A stretch of DNA of 64,000 nt from Diploptera punctata (taxonomy: Eukaryota; Arthropoda; Insecta; Blattodea; Blaberidae), in the NCBI GenBank assembly GCA_030220185.1, contig JASPKZ010009930.1:24868-88867 (forward strand), given 5' to 3'. The notes under the pieces were generated by a model that ran no database searches, had not been told where the DNA came from, and was given only the letters and a program-made list of their open reading frames with translations. A program made the position numbers and the translations under genes. Shown one piece after another: positions 50,104-60,790 of the stretch (position 1 is the stretch's first letter; the number at the start of each line of letters is the position of its first letter).

Positions 50104-50183
50104 TGTCTGAACCAGGAATCGAATCGTGGACCTCTCGTATTCCTTACGAGCGTGCAAGACCACTACACTATTCGAGACATGGC
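50104..50183 (-). repeat. Weak tRNA-like sequence
   Basis: The minus strand has TAGTGTAGTGGTCTTGC (A-box-like), an anticodon-like stem CTCGT/ACGAG, GATTCGATTCC (B-box-like) and partly pairing ends. The T-stem is mostly unpaired and position 33 is not T. At best a degraded tRNA-derived sequence. Confidence 0.35.
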
Positions 50184-50489
50184 ACAAACATTAACAATTC
50201 TTTTCACATATACAAATATATAATCCTCGTTTCGTCCGCTGCCAGGTAGATGTCACTACCAAAGTCAACGGCCGGCTTCATTTATAAGTTGTTTGAGAAT
50301 TTTACACGACCACTTTTATAAGCAGTAATCGATGTTATTTGACACTATCCAATACTCTTATTTTAACACAGTTGCAATAATTGATCATATTACAATATTA
50401 TAATGATATTGTGAAAAGAAAAATTATAGATTTGCATATGTGGAAAGAATTGTTAATGTTTCTGCTATGTGTATATATATATATATTGT

Positions 50490-50567
50490 CAAGAAAAAGT
50501 GGGAGCCTTAACCTCCCACTATCCCAAGGGCCTCCTGAGGCCTGTAGTCGGAATAATTTACTTTATA
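50490..50567 (+). mobile_element. SINE-D 3' fragment inside a TA microsatellite
   Basis: Only the last 75 bp of SINE-D (AAAAAGTGGGAGCCTTAACC to AATAATTTACTTTA), with TATATA on both sides. This looks like a severely 5'-truncated insertion. Confidence 0.7.
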
Positions 50568-51210
50568 TATATATATATAGATGTGTTTGACTGCTTAATA
50601 CAATTTTTTTATTCGTTGTGATCTACTCTAAGCATAAATTAAAAGGCAGTAACAAATGATTATTTCTTCAAAAAGGATGGAGGTTTTACAAACACCATTG
50701 TAAAGAATTGATAAGCTTTTCCTTAAAAAACATGATGGTTATGATATTGGAATAACGTCTCGTTTGAGACTGGTGCAGTAGACATATTGTGGCCGGAACA
50801 TGAACTGGAACATGTTCTCTTAATGAAACAAGAGAACGCGGAGTGTTACAAGCAGGTGTAGCCTACTAACATAATCCCTGCAATGAGGAGACTTGTGCAA
50901 AATATCCTTATACAATAAGTAAACCTTACTTTATCGCTTTAAGTAACTCCTTTGTTTTAATACAAGCATGCGCCAGTTGAATCCGTTATTTATTGCTATG
51001 GCTTAAGAGAAAATATTACATCTAAATTGCGTAGTTATTTTCTCAATTTAGGCCTATATATTAGAAGCTAGACCAGGCCAGTTCAATATACCGAGTTTAA
51101 AATACAGGGTCAACTTTTATAAGATTCATGATGTATTCCGTTGAGGTATTATGCAAAATTAAAATTTAAAATTATGGAATATTCACCTGAAAGGTCCGTC
51201 TCCTCAACTT
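50568..51210. other. No gene seen
   Basis: AT-rich, unmatched sequence. Confidence 0.35.
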
Positions 51211-51214
51211 AATT

Positions 51215-51490
51215 AATTATTTAACTATAGCGCTTTCGGGACTTGTCACATCATCGGCAGGATTCAAAACTGGTGTTTCGCTGAAGATCTGGTAGAGGGG
51301 GTTACATGTATTGGGTTCGTTTTCGTTTATCAGATTGTCGTTGTTGTGAGCTGCTTTCATGATTTCCATTTCGTACTCGAAGATTAATTCATGTCTGATG
51401 TCGTATGATGTAAATATGACAATTATATTTTTCTGGATTATTACATGGGAAAAAATACATTTAAGAAAGTGCAAACAGTGGTTTCTTTTT
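51215..51490 (-). pseudogene. PLE C-terminal fragment with a hammerhead-like end
   Basis: The minus-strand frame 51474-51217 has IRHELIFEYEMEIMKAAHNN, then CNPLYQIFSETPVLNPADD, as in the part after GIY-YIG of some Penelope-like proteins. The 3' end reads CCGATGATGTGACAAG, then TCCCGAAAGCGCTA (51262-51224). This is a hammerhead-like core with stem II (GTGA/TCCC region weak), GAAAG and self-complementary AGCGCT. A related segment lies near 62685-62790. Confidence 0.55.
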
Positions 51491-51530
51491 TTTTGTGGTA
51501 TAATAAATTGCTATAAATGTTGACATCTAT

Positions 51531-51750
51531 GCACTATATATACAATCTGGTAGCCGTATTTCTTATAGGCTCAGTCACTGCAAAATAACGGTCAGACCTG
51601 TTCAGAATATTAAAAAGGAGGAGCTTTCTTTAATATGGTAAATATAACACTGATAAATATTTGGTTAAACACGACTCTGATTGGTTGTAAAACAGAAATC
51701 ATTGAAACGTGATTGGTCATTGACTCCAATTTGGGGCATGAGTTAAATAG
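51531..51750 (+). repeat. Family G repeat, uninterrupted
   Basis: 220 bp matching 62401-62620 (inverted) and the split copy at 38187-39342. On the minus strand it reads CCCCAAATTGGAGTCAATGA, CCAATCACG, then TATATATAGTGC: two CCAAT boxes and a TATA-like box. It could be a promoter region carried by an element. Confidence 0.7.
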
Positions 51751-52087
51751 CCATTGTAAAATATTGATCTTCAATCATAAATTTATTTAAGGATTCTACA
51801 ATCATCATAGTATCTTCAAACGAGAAAAAAATGATGATAATCTTGCTATTCTCGTCTCTTCTCTCTCTAGGGGGCCTAATTATATAATCATGACTTAAAA
51901 GTACCAAGTGTGCGGCAACCCCTTAATACCTTGAGGAAGGAAATTCCAGGAGCGAGCAGAGGCTACTGTGAAAGAAGTAGAAATAAGAGAAAGTGCTATG
52001 AAGAGGGATTGTTAGCAGACTGTTTATATTGTGACCTAGTGCCAATATTGTGGTAAGAAGATAACTTCTCAATATGATATATCTTAT
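51751..52087. other. No gene seen
   Basis: Unmatched sequence with no recognisable frame. Confidence 0.3.
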
Positions 52088-52140
52088 GACCGCGCGTCCA
52101 AGAACCAAGAGGTTCGATAGTGCCAGTGAGTGAGTGATTG
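52088..52140 (+). repeat. L-GHV LINE terminus
   Basis: The last 50 bp only: GACCGCGCGTCCAAGAACC, GGTTCGATAGTGCCAGTGAG, then a GTGAGTGA tail. Extremely 5'-truncated. Confidence 0.65.
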
Positions 52141-52229
52141 GAATTTTATATCACGACTGAAATTCTTGAATTTGTCGATAGAAAAAGACAGTTATATAAG
52201 CCTATAGTAAATCCATTACAATTGTCAAC

Positions 52230-52768
52230 AGGATTTTTGTCTCATGGGCACCAATAGTTGTACTTAATGCAGTTTTTTATCGTGTTTTCAAATATGTATT
52301 CGGAATTTCTCTATCACCCACGGTTTTTTTTATTTCAATTTTAATTAATGGATTTAAATAATTATTTTTAATACATTTTTTTCGTCCATTTGTCCATTGT
52401 AAAATAAAACCAAATGAGCTAATCAGGAGATTTCAGCTAGAAAAAGAGATATCAAGGCAAATGGAATCCTAATATGCTGGCCGATTATTATTGTTGAACT
52501 ATCAAGAGGGATGCTTCACAGGCGAAATATAGCAGAAAATCGTCATTTCTTACTTTCTAGGTGAGTCCGAATGTTCGAATATTGTGTAGTTACGAATGTA
52601 GAAAATATTAAAGTGTTTGAAAATATTAAAGTGTTTGAAATTATAAATTCTTGTCTCTCGGAAACATTTCGTGATGGAGAAATACCGACATCATATTTGA
52701 ATTCAGGAGAAAAATACTATCAGAATTACATTTTTTTTTCTGAGACAAAAAAAAGTTTATTTTTTGTT
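52230..52768 (-). repeat. MITE-A, copy 3, followed by an ATT microsatellite
   Basis: Reverse orientation. A 20-bp internal duplication (AAAATATTAAAGTGTTTG twice, 52603-52638) is unique to this copy. The end TTGATCAGTGTT runs directly into a GTT/ATT repeat (52769-52832). Confidence 0.6.
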
Positions 52769-52779
52769 GATCAGTGTTG

Positions 52780-52832
<53 letters not shown>

Positions 52833-52834
52833 GA

Positions 52835-53534
52835 TGTTATATAAAAATATAGGTGCAGAAAAGTTCATAGCTGCAGATTTTTTAAAACACTCAGTAAATA
52901 TTACGCATATAGAATTTCTTATTTTACACAAGAATCTGCGAAATCAATTAATGTTTGAAATCTCAGAACAAATTCCAGATTTTCCGACATCAAAGCGTAG
53001 GCGAGTGGGAGATTGGAACAGAGTCTGTTCTTCCGGCATGAAATTTAAAGCTATGGTTCATTGATGATTCTGGTCGCCACCCCAGTAACCATGGCAAACA
53101 GGTCTTGTAGTTTCTTTGTTTCGTAACGAGTAAGATTTTTTTTTCAGAAGTAGGGTGGGGGGGGGTGACAAAGAGTTAAAAGAAATGTAAAGTCTAACTA
53201 ACCTTGTTTTCGCGTCCTGACTTGAGTAGTATTTTGGTTGTGTAGTTGTTTGTATTTTGCGCTCCCAAACACACTTCTGACGAGCTCTTCCAATTTGTGG
53301 TGCACGACAAACTTCTCCGTTGTCTCTGACTTTTTTCTTTTTAACGATTTAAAAAGCAAGAAGTTGGGATGGGACGAATTTGAGTTACGTAAGTATAAAA
53401 TAATATGTAAATTAACACGAATAAGACAAAATGCTTAACAATATCAAAAGAACCAGTAAGATGCAAATTAGAAGTGAAAAGAAAAATTATAGAACAAGTG
53501 TCAGAATTTAATTATTTAGGTGTATAACCTATCC
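52835..53534. other. No gene seen
   Basis: A frame at 52774-53064 begins in the microsatellite and continues into YKNIGAEKFIAADFLKHSVN, then ITHIEFLILHKNLRNQLMF. The latter part has no recognised motif. A G-run lies at 53155-53166. Confidence 0.3.
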
Positions 53535-54182
53535 ATGGTATCTTTACCTTGTGGTGGTGGAGTGACTTGCGTGCTTAAATGATCCCGAGAGCTACGCCGG
53601 TGGTAGCATTGCTGCCGATAGCGTTACCCATGCCGGACTGGTCCAAGACGATAAGCCAGACGAAAAAAATACCTTGGTCGAAAGAGTGACGATCTTTCAC
53701 CGTAAAAATACAACCGTCAAGAAATGCGGACATGGGTTCAACTGGGGTAAAATTTCCGGATGTCAAATAGTCCTCCATTGGGTTCTCCGGGCGGACTACT
53801 TCAGGGAACCCATGCCAAAGGCTAAATTTTTGGACCAAAGATAAATGAACAGACAGCTGAATGGAGAAGACTACATAACAATGAACTAAATGGTCTTTAT
53901 AGGAAGCCAGATATAATAAGAACAGTTAAGTCTCGTAGACTGCGATGGGCAGGACATGTTGCGCGAATGGGGAATGAAAGACGTGCATGGAAGCTTCTTG
54001 TAGGAAAGCCAAAGGGAAAGCTCCTAGTTGGTAGACCAAGAATGAGGTGGGAGAATAACATTAACTATGATTGAAGAGAATGATTGGAAAGCATTAGCTC
54101 AGTATAGGGATGTATGGAGAGCTTATGTCCGTGCGGCCATGAACCTACGGGTTCGATAGTGCCAGTGAGTAAGTTAGTAAGG
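53535..54182 (+). mobile_element. Internally deleted LINE: 5'-UTR-like block joined to the L-GHV 3' end
   Basis: 53545-53822 has CCTTGTGGTGGTGGAGTGAC and TACCCATGCCGGACTGGTCC, resembling the 5' end of some arthropod LINEs. It joins at about 53825 to the L-GHV block TTTTTGGACCAAAG. The remaining 3' end encodes RRLRWAGHVARM and WKLLVGKPKGK, with the terminus and a TAAGTTAGTAAGG tail at 54170-54182. The whole ORF body is absent. The 5'-UTR identification rests on recollected similarity only. Confidence 0.5.
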
Positions 54183-54214
54183 TGTATTAATAACAAACAC
54201 TAAAATCTAATAAA

Positions 54215-54715
54215 ATAAGTAAATAAACAAGCCGATAAAGCAGCACAAATATCAGGATATATGAATGATTTAATTTTGCGCAATAAATATGTGTTAAAAG
54301 AAAGCAAAATCCACATATACAAAACGATAGTTCGACCAGTTATCATATATGGAGTAGAAACTAGGGCTGAACAACAAAAAATAATAATCACGTGTGAAAA
54401 GATGATTTTAAGAACTATTCAGGAGAAAACATTATTTGATAAGGTACACAATACAAAAGTTAGAGACAAATGTCAAATTTAAGATATTCAAATTCCTTAT
54501 AGACAGAGGAAAATATTGGAAAGATCATATAGAAACAATAGGAGTCAACAGACTTGCAAAAGAGCTAAAGAAAATAGACAAGTGGACAGGAGAATAGCAA
54601 CAGGAAGACCAGTCAAGAGATGGATAGACAGTGGCTGCACACTGGAGTGATTTGGGAAATAAAAGGATGAAAATCCTGCAAATAAAGAAGAAGAAGAGGA
54701 AGAAGTATAAAAAGT
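54215..54715 (+). pseudogene. Family K LINE ORF2 C-terminus with GAA tail
   Basis: Plus strand. It encodes MNDLILRNKYVLKESKIHIY, KTIVRPVIIYGVETRAEQQK and MILRTIQEKTLFDKVHNTK. Further frame shifts lead to the RPVKRWIDSGC region near 54610. The tail is GAAGAAGAAGAGGAAGAAG (54690-54708). More decayed than 12403-12935. Confidence 0.75.
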
Positions 54716-55228
54716 GACAGTGGATTAAGTTTTTATAGCTAGTGCATTATTTAAATGAAGCTGCGCCTCCCTTACTAATTGTTTCACTATAAATTCACAA
54801 GATTAAGTGAAAGCGCCATCCTGATTAATGTGGACAGACCCTTCCTAATTTGTTACAAGTCTGGCCTCGGGAATACCATCTCGTCAGACGTTGCACGAAC
54901 GCCTGATTCTCTGCTCCGGATTAAATTTATAGCCATATCGGTTAATCACAAAAGATGGTGAAATATTGATCCAATGTTATTTATCTACTTATATTGTTAA
55001 CTTTGGTTCTTGGTTATTGTCAGTGGTGAGCTATACCTCTTCAGGATAAATTCCAGTTGTAACATAAACAAACCACATGTATGACTGCAGGGTTGAATAA
55101 TTGTTTTACGAGTACATTTAAACGTGTAGAAAAATGTAGTTCGTTCTCTCACACTCGAAATAAAGGAAATAGAAGTAATGAAAATATAAACGGTTTTTCA
55201 TATATTATCCAATTTGTAAAAATGCAAT
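54716..55228. other. Low-copy-looking sequence without a gene
   Basis: No match to repeats and no long frame. 54760-54960 has mixed composition and could be a regulatory or conserved non-coding segment; I cannot test this. Confidence 0.3.
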
Positions 55229-56775
55229 AATTAATTCAAAAATGCATCGAAATATTTCTTTATGTACATACACTCCCATTTAAGTGCGGAAAATTATATC
55301 AGGCATGTATGTCAAATATTTGAAAATCGTTGCTGGTGGCCAGAGATTGTAACAATAAAGAACTTTAGAGAAGAACGAATCCAAATCCTTATTCTTCTTC
55401 TTCAACACGGTTTAGGCTTATTTACTAGCCTGTTCCGGCTCAAAATTGCTGCCTGTCTCCATCTTATCTTTGGTCTTCCCAAACTTCTTCTTCCTCGTGG
55501 TGAATAGTTTGTATGCTGCTTTTGGTATTCTATTCTCAGTCATCCTTGCCAAGTTGTTCTTTCCAGTTTGTTCTGTATTTCACTATTATTGTGTTCAATT
55601 CCTCTACTTTAGTTGTCTTATTTCTGTGTAATCCGCAACGTGGGAGCAACGACCACACTGGGAGCTGCAAACACGGAAGACCACAACGGAAGACACGGCG
55701 GACATAGAAATACCGGATCGGGGAAAATAGCGGAAGTGGCAACCCAATCTCTGGGGATGAAAAAAGAGACCCAGCTCGGGGAAACAAGAGTGAAGTCCTC
55801 AACGGCAGAAGGCGGAAGAGGCAACCCTCCTTGTGGAGACAGAGTACAAGGAAGCAAGTCCAAAAGCTTTAAGGAGGCAGCTCTTCCAAAGGACTAACCC
55901 TGCAGAACGTTAGTAGCGTACTCAGGGGACACTTAAAAATACTTACAAGCTCCAAGGTGATAGCGGACTTTCAACGGATAACGACAAACGCAAAGCATAA
56001 GGACACACGTTTTGGAATTCAAGACCAAATTAAAATAGCAACATGGAATGTCAAGAGGAATACATCATAAAGAAACCGAACTGGAGAGAGAATTAAAAGA
56101 AAGAGGTATAGATAAAAATTAAATTAGTAATGAAATTAAATTTAGAAAATTGAAATGGATTGGTCATGTGTTAATGTGACAGAATGATAACATCACAAAA
56201 ATGGAATTTGATTGGAACCTCCAAGGACTGAGAAGGCGAACAGGAAGATACAGGGCAACATGGAGTAATGCCATCAGGGATGAAGCTGAATAGGCAAGGA
56301 TGAGTTGGAATGAAATTAAGGCATTGGAAAACAACAGAATGCATTGGCGAGCATTTATCAAGGCCCTATGCTTCCCAGTGGAGTGACCAGGAGTACTACT
56401 ACTACCACTACAACCTCCACTGTCTCGGCAGGCAGTTACTCGGACTATGAGGTCTGTGATCTCAATTCGTGGCGACTTGGAATGGAATCATAGATCTTGT
56501 GACCTTATCTCATGTGACTTCTTTTTATGGGGTTATGTGATGTAGGCTTACAAGTCTACGCGAACAAACCACAAACAGTTCTCCAACTTATTCAACGTGT
56601 CATCAACGACATCAACAGAGATGTCTGTGAAAGGGTCATCACGAACTTCATAGACCGAGTAACTGCCTGCTGAGACAGTGAAGGTGGAAATATGCATCAT
56701 ATAATTTGCCGCACTTAAATGGGAGTGTATGGATTTTTTTTTTTTTTTAGTTTCGATGCATTTTTAATTTAATTC
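55229..56775 (+). mobile_element. Mariner-like element 2, with nested LINE pieces
   Basis: TIRs: TACACTCCCATTTAAGTGCG at 55267 and its complement ending at 56732. Matching extends outward over AAAAATGCATCGAAA on both sides. A decayed transposase C-terminus at 56495-56690 reads SCDFFLWGYV-like, then NKPQTVLQLIQRVIND-like sequence (the DLxPxDFFLWG region). The interior carries LINE fragments: an L-GAA 3' end on the minus strand (55378-55640), a LINE 5' block with the endonuclease start IKIATWNVKR (56030-56060), and a LINE tail with RKLKWIGHV (56140-56390). Confidence 0.65.
55640..56390 (+). pseudogene. Chimeric LINE: 5' region and EN start joined to a C-terminus
   Basis: 55640-56000 is a GC-richer block with a frame rich in Gly, Arg and Thr (TEDHNGRHGGHRNTGSGK). 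At 56030 the sequence IKIATWNVKRN resembles the first strand of an AP-type endonuclease (IATWNVRG). At about 56110 it passes straight to RKLKWIGHVLM and later RMSWNEIKALENNRMHWRAF, a LINE C-terminal tail. The endonuclease core, RT and most of ORF2 are missing. Confidence 0.55.
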
Positions 56776-57119
56776 ATCATCATCATCATAGTACATTCAC
56801 GAATTTAGGCCATTTGTTGACCTGTTTCGGCCTCAAGAGAAACACCATCCAGAAGTCTTTTTGAGTGGACGTCCTGGTCTTCTTCTTCCTGCAGGTTGAT
56901 ATCTTAACATTTGTTTGGGTATTCTGTGATCTTCCATTCGATGAACATGTTGCATCCATCTTGACTTATAATCAGAAATTTTGTTTTCTAAAGATTCCAT
57001 GTGTAATTCTTCTAAGATGTCTTCATTTTTTTTGTGATCTAGTAGTGTGTATCCTGCAGTCCTCCGAAGATATCTCATTTCAGCAGATCTAAGTCTCTGT
57101 ATATCCTTCTGTTTCAACG
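56775..57119 (-). mobile_element. L-GAA-like LINE 3' fragment with 13-bp TSD
   Basis: The target duplication TTTTAATTTAATT is at 56762-56774 and 57120-57132. The minus strand encodes AEMRYLRRTAGYTLLDHKKN, EDILEELHMESLENK and HRIPKQMLRYQPAGRRRPGR, then 3' UTR words GGCCGAAACAGG and a (GAT)n tail. It was inserted into the outer TIR region of the mariner-like element. Confidence 0.85.
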
Positions 57120-57232
57120 TTTTAATTTAATTAACTAATTAATTTTAAAAATTGTGTAATGTATTAAATACCCTATATATTATCTCGCACATGTCTATAT
57201 TAATTATATGGGGAATATTAAAATATAAAATC

Positions 57233-57880
57233 ACAATTAGGTGGACTAGTGATTACGTTTCTTGACTTCGTTCCCAAGGGTCGCCGATTCATACCCGGCA
57301 GGGGTCGATTGATTTTTTTGGGATAGAAAATCCAAGGAGCAAGTCCTCCGGGAGGGACTTTAACTCGTGAGTCCTGAGTCTGAAGATTTTCAGGTTCGCA
57401 AAAGATCCTTAAGCCTGAATAAAGATGCCTCTAAGCAAAATTTACCGACCTTCTTCATCCTAGTAATACCTTAGTTGCCTACTAGATGTCTCATTGGGTC
57501 GGTATGTTGACCGCATACTATTCATAGCATCTTTGGCAAATAAAAAAAAGTAAAGTGATCCCACAGCAGGCCCGGAGGCCCTTGGGGTAGTAGGAGGTTA
57601 AGGCTCACACTTTTTCTAGACAATCGGCACTTTGTCAGCCGGGTTGTCAGCCCTGAGTGACGGCCGCCTTTACCCCCAGAATAAGCGTCTGGTACTCATT
57701 TCCGTTAGAGGCTGAGTCAACCCCAGGGCCACAGTGCCGACAGAGGGTTTGGGTCAGTTTAAAAATCCTGACCCCAACGGGACTTGAACCTTCGACCCTC
57801 CGGCTTGTACCTTACTTGCCTACTAGATGTCTCATTGGGTCGGTATGTTGACCGCATACTATTCATGACATCTTTGGGAA
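57233..57880 (+). mobile_element. SINE-E split by SINE-D, with a 75-bp flanking duplication
   Basis: The SINE-E 5' part is 57233-57545, with a weak A box (GTGGACTAGTGATTACG) and B box GATTCATACCCGG. A minus-strand SINE-D lies at 57548-57812, truncated before its A box. On both sides of it stands a roughly 75-bp SINE-E segment: ACCTTAGTTGCCTACTAGAT at 57469 and ACCTTACTTGCCTACTAGAT at 57811. The segment is far longer than a normal target duplication. Confidence 0.7.
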
Positions 57881-57904
57881 ATAAGTTTCATTAAATTAAC
57901 TTGA

Positions 57905-58336
57905 TCTAGTAACTCGTAAGGAAAGGAGATTACGAGTATTTAAGAATAAAGTTCTTAGGAACATTTTTGGACCACAGAGAGATGAACAGACAGGTGAATA
58001 GGGAAAACTACATAAAACTGAACTACATGGTCTTTATAGGAGGCCAGATATAATTAGAACAGTTAAGTCTCGTAGACTGCCATGGGCATGACATGTGGCA
58101 CGAATGCGGAATGAAAGAGGTGCATGGAAGCTTCTTGTAGGAAAGCCAGAGGGAAAACGCCCAGTTGGTAGACCAAGAATGAGGTGGGAGAATAACATTA
58201 ACTATAATTTGAGGGAAGTAGATTATACAGGGATTGATTGAAAAACATTACCTCAGGTTAGGGATGCATGGAGAGTTTATGTCCGCGCGGCCATGAATCT
58301 AGGGGTTCGATAGTGCCAGTGAGTTAGTTAGTTAGC
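57905..58336 (+). pseudogene. L-GHV LINE 3' end
   Basis: The longest L-GHV copy. It starts at AAGGAAAGGAGATTACGAGT and reads through TTTTTGGACCACAGAGAG (uninterrupted reference for the SINE-C target at 21200), RRLPWA, WKLLVGKPEGKRPVGRPRMR and VRAAMNLGV, to the terminus with GTTAGTTAGTTAG. Single-base changes give stops. Confidence 0.75.
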
Positions 58337-58854
58337 AACTCCTAACAAAGGATAAGCTAAGGCTTAATACTGGGCTGTTACGCCAGTGTAGTGTAGAATA
58401 TTTATTTTGTAAGTAGAAGTGTAATAGCAATAATTGCAGAAGTGTTTTAATTAATTAAAACTCAGATAAAAATCAAAGTAGAAGAAAAAGAACGAACTAA
58501 TTTTGCTCGGTTTTGTTATCGTATCTAAGTCTAAGCTGATAGTAGATATAGGCTATATATGCTAACTCAATGATTATCAGGGTGAAAATTAAAAATTACG
58601 TAATCGATACACTTTGGTCTAAGTTTAGTTGCAATATGACATGTTTATGGCAGAAGCTACTTAATTTTGAACGCAGTCCATCACACGGCGGCTGTTAATT
58701 TCAGTTTAGTCACGCAACAACTTGGTTGGCACGGCCATAATTACTTCCTCTCCAATATATGTCAGATTCTGTTCTGCACAAATTTCAAATTCAATAACAA
58801 ACACCCTTTCTCTCAAGATTAAAACTCAGGCCAGCACATTCTCTAACTACTACC
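58337..58854. other. No gene seen
   Basis: Unmatched AT-rich sequence. Confidence 0.35.
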
Positions 58855-59400
58855 TAATAACAATGAGCAACAAAAAATAAACTTTTTATTTCTCTCAGAA
58901 AGAAAAATATGTGATTCTGATAGTAGTTTTTTTCCTGAATTCAAATATGATATCGGGTTTTCTCCATCACGCAAGGTTCGAGAGACAGGCATTTATAATT
59001 TCAAACACTTTAATATTTTCTTACATTCGTAACTACACAATATTCGAACATTCGGACTCACCTAGAAGTAAGAAATTACGATTTTCTGCTATATTTCGCC
59101 TGTGGAGCATCCCTCTAGATGGTCCAACAATAATCGGCCAGCATATTAGGATTCCATTTTACTTGATATCTCTTTTCCATATCTGAAATATCCTGAGTTA
59201 GCTCATTTGGTTTTATTTTACAATGGACGAAAAAACGTTTATTAATAAAATAATTATTTAAATCCATTCATTGAAATTGTAATAAAACACTGTGGGTGGT
59301 GGAGAAATTCCGAATACATATTTGAAAACAAGATAAAAGCTGCATTAAGTGCAACTAATGGTACTCATGAGACAAGAATCGTGTTGGCCAGTGTTATTTA
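58855..59400 (+). repeat. MITE-A, copy 4
   Basis: Begins TAATAACAATGAGCAACAAA and ends GGTACTCATGAGACAAGAAT, GGCCAGTGTTATTT. Near-complete and uninterrupted, so it gives the best view of both ends. Confidence 0.65.
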
Positions 59401-59465
59401 ATAAGATGGCCATTTAAAATTCATACTTACCACGTGATGAACTAGTTTCTACAATCAACGCTAAC

Positions 59466-59760
59466 TAATTAAGTAACTAACTAACCCATTAGCACTTCAA
59501 ACTTGTACATTCATGGCCGCGCAGACATAAGCTCTCCACACATAGCCTACCTATCCTGAGGTAAAGTTTTCCAATCATTTCCTGTATAATCTAATTACCT
59601 CAAATCATAGTTAACGTTATTCCTGCACCTCATCCTTGGACTAGCAACGGGGCGTTAACCCTCTGGTTTTCCTACAAGAAGTTTCCATGCACTTCTTTTA
59701 ATCCTCATTCGTGCCACATGTCCTGCCCATCGCAGTCTAGGAGACTTAACTGTTTTGAAC
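59466..59760 (-). pseudogene. L-GHV LINE 3' end
   Basis: Minus strand. A (TTAG/TAAC) tail at 59466-59487, a variant terminus, then remnants of MNVQV, NYDLR, EGKR and the TCGCAGTCTAGGAGACTTAA (LRW/RR) region. Confidence 0.65.
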
Positions 59761-59949
59761 TGCGGCAAGAATATCAGATCAAAATTGCTAATACATTTGA
59801 AATACTGGAATCTTTAGATGAAAACGTGTCAATCGGAGAGAAAAGGATATAAATAAAGAATGGGAGACTATAAGATATACTATTAAATTGTCAGTATCAG
59901 GAAGGATAGGCTATTTAAAAAAAAGAGGCAAAACAAACAATTGTTTATC

Positions 59950-60790
59950 AAGTTTTTTTTTAATCTAGATATATCTTACTTCAATTTAATGTTGATTTGT
60001 TCTGGAAAATATTTGGACATATTCTTCTGTATCATCGTCAGATTTACTAGACTGATGAGTTTTATGTCGATATTAGTTCCATCTTCCGGCTGGCCGAAGA
60101 AACTCCATACAAGGTCACGTTCAGCAGAAATTTTGAAATTCATAACTCTATTTTTGTTCTTCTCAATGTAATTTTTCCCCAAATGGTGAGTTCCTTTATA
60201 TTTTCTAACTGTTTTAATAATTTAGTGATCGAATTTACATTATGTTTTTCGGCCCAAACATGAGTAGCTGATATAGAGGAATATATCGAATCATGTTTTC
60301 TTGTAAGCCCATGTTTCCCATAACAGAGATTTACGCGCTCCCCCCCTACAGGGAAGAATTTGAACCATACTAATTTAGTTACACTTGTTTTCATACAGAT
60401 GTCATTGGAGTGGTCCGTGGTCATCGTTCCGCCTCATACTGACATCTACCAACCAAGGTAGTACTACTAGGACGGGAAAATTCGGTAAATTTTGCTTAGA
60501 GGCGTTTCATTCGGGCTTAAGGATATTTTACGAGTCTGAAAATCTTCAGACTCGGGACCCACGGCTTAAATCCCCTCCCAGAGGACTTGCTCCTTGGATT
60601 TTTCCCATCCTAAAAAAATCCATCGACCCCGGCCGGGCTTGAACCCGCAACCCTCGGAACCAGAGGCAAGGAGCATAATCACTAGTCCATCGCGGCCGAT
60701 ACCGAAACATGTTCGAGGACAAATCAACATTAAATTGAGGTAAGATATCTCTAGACGCAAAAAAATAACTTAATAAGAAGAATCTCAAGA
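59950..60790 (-). mobile_element. PLE relic (lineage 5) split by SINE-E
   Basis: Minus-strand frames 60300-60140 and 60182-59976 read STHVWAEKHN-like sequence, LLKQLENIKELTIWGK and YIEKNKNRVMNFKIS, like the C-terminal part of some Penelope-like proteins. After the SINE-E, 60701-60790 carries ACCGAAACATGTTCGAGGAC and AAATCAACATTAAATTGAGG, the latter being an inverted copy of 59960-60005. The GAAAC with self-complementary ACATGT is hammerhead-like, but CTGANGA is cut off by the SINE. Assignment is tentative. Confidence 0.5.
60290..60700 (-). mobile_element. SINE-E, full length
   Basis: Minus strand, head at 60700 (TCGGCCGCGATGGACTAGTG), B box GGGTTCAAGCCCGG. The 3' end matches the 49684-50083 copy down to GTAAGCCCATGTTTCCC. 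Flanks ATCGAATCATGTT and ACCGAAACATGTT look like a diverged target duplication. Confidence 0.85.

Noticed and set aside
50104..50183. A true tRNA gene
   Set aside because: T-stem mostly unpaired, no T33, and ends pair only with an extra base.
55613..55897. A host gene encoding a Gly/Arg-rich protein
   Set aside because: The block leads directly into an endonuclease-start sequence of LINE type, so it is more likely a LINE 5' region.
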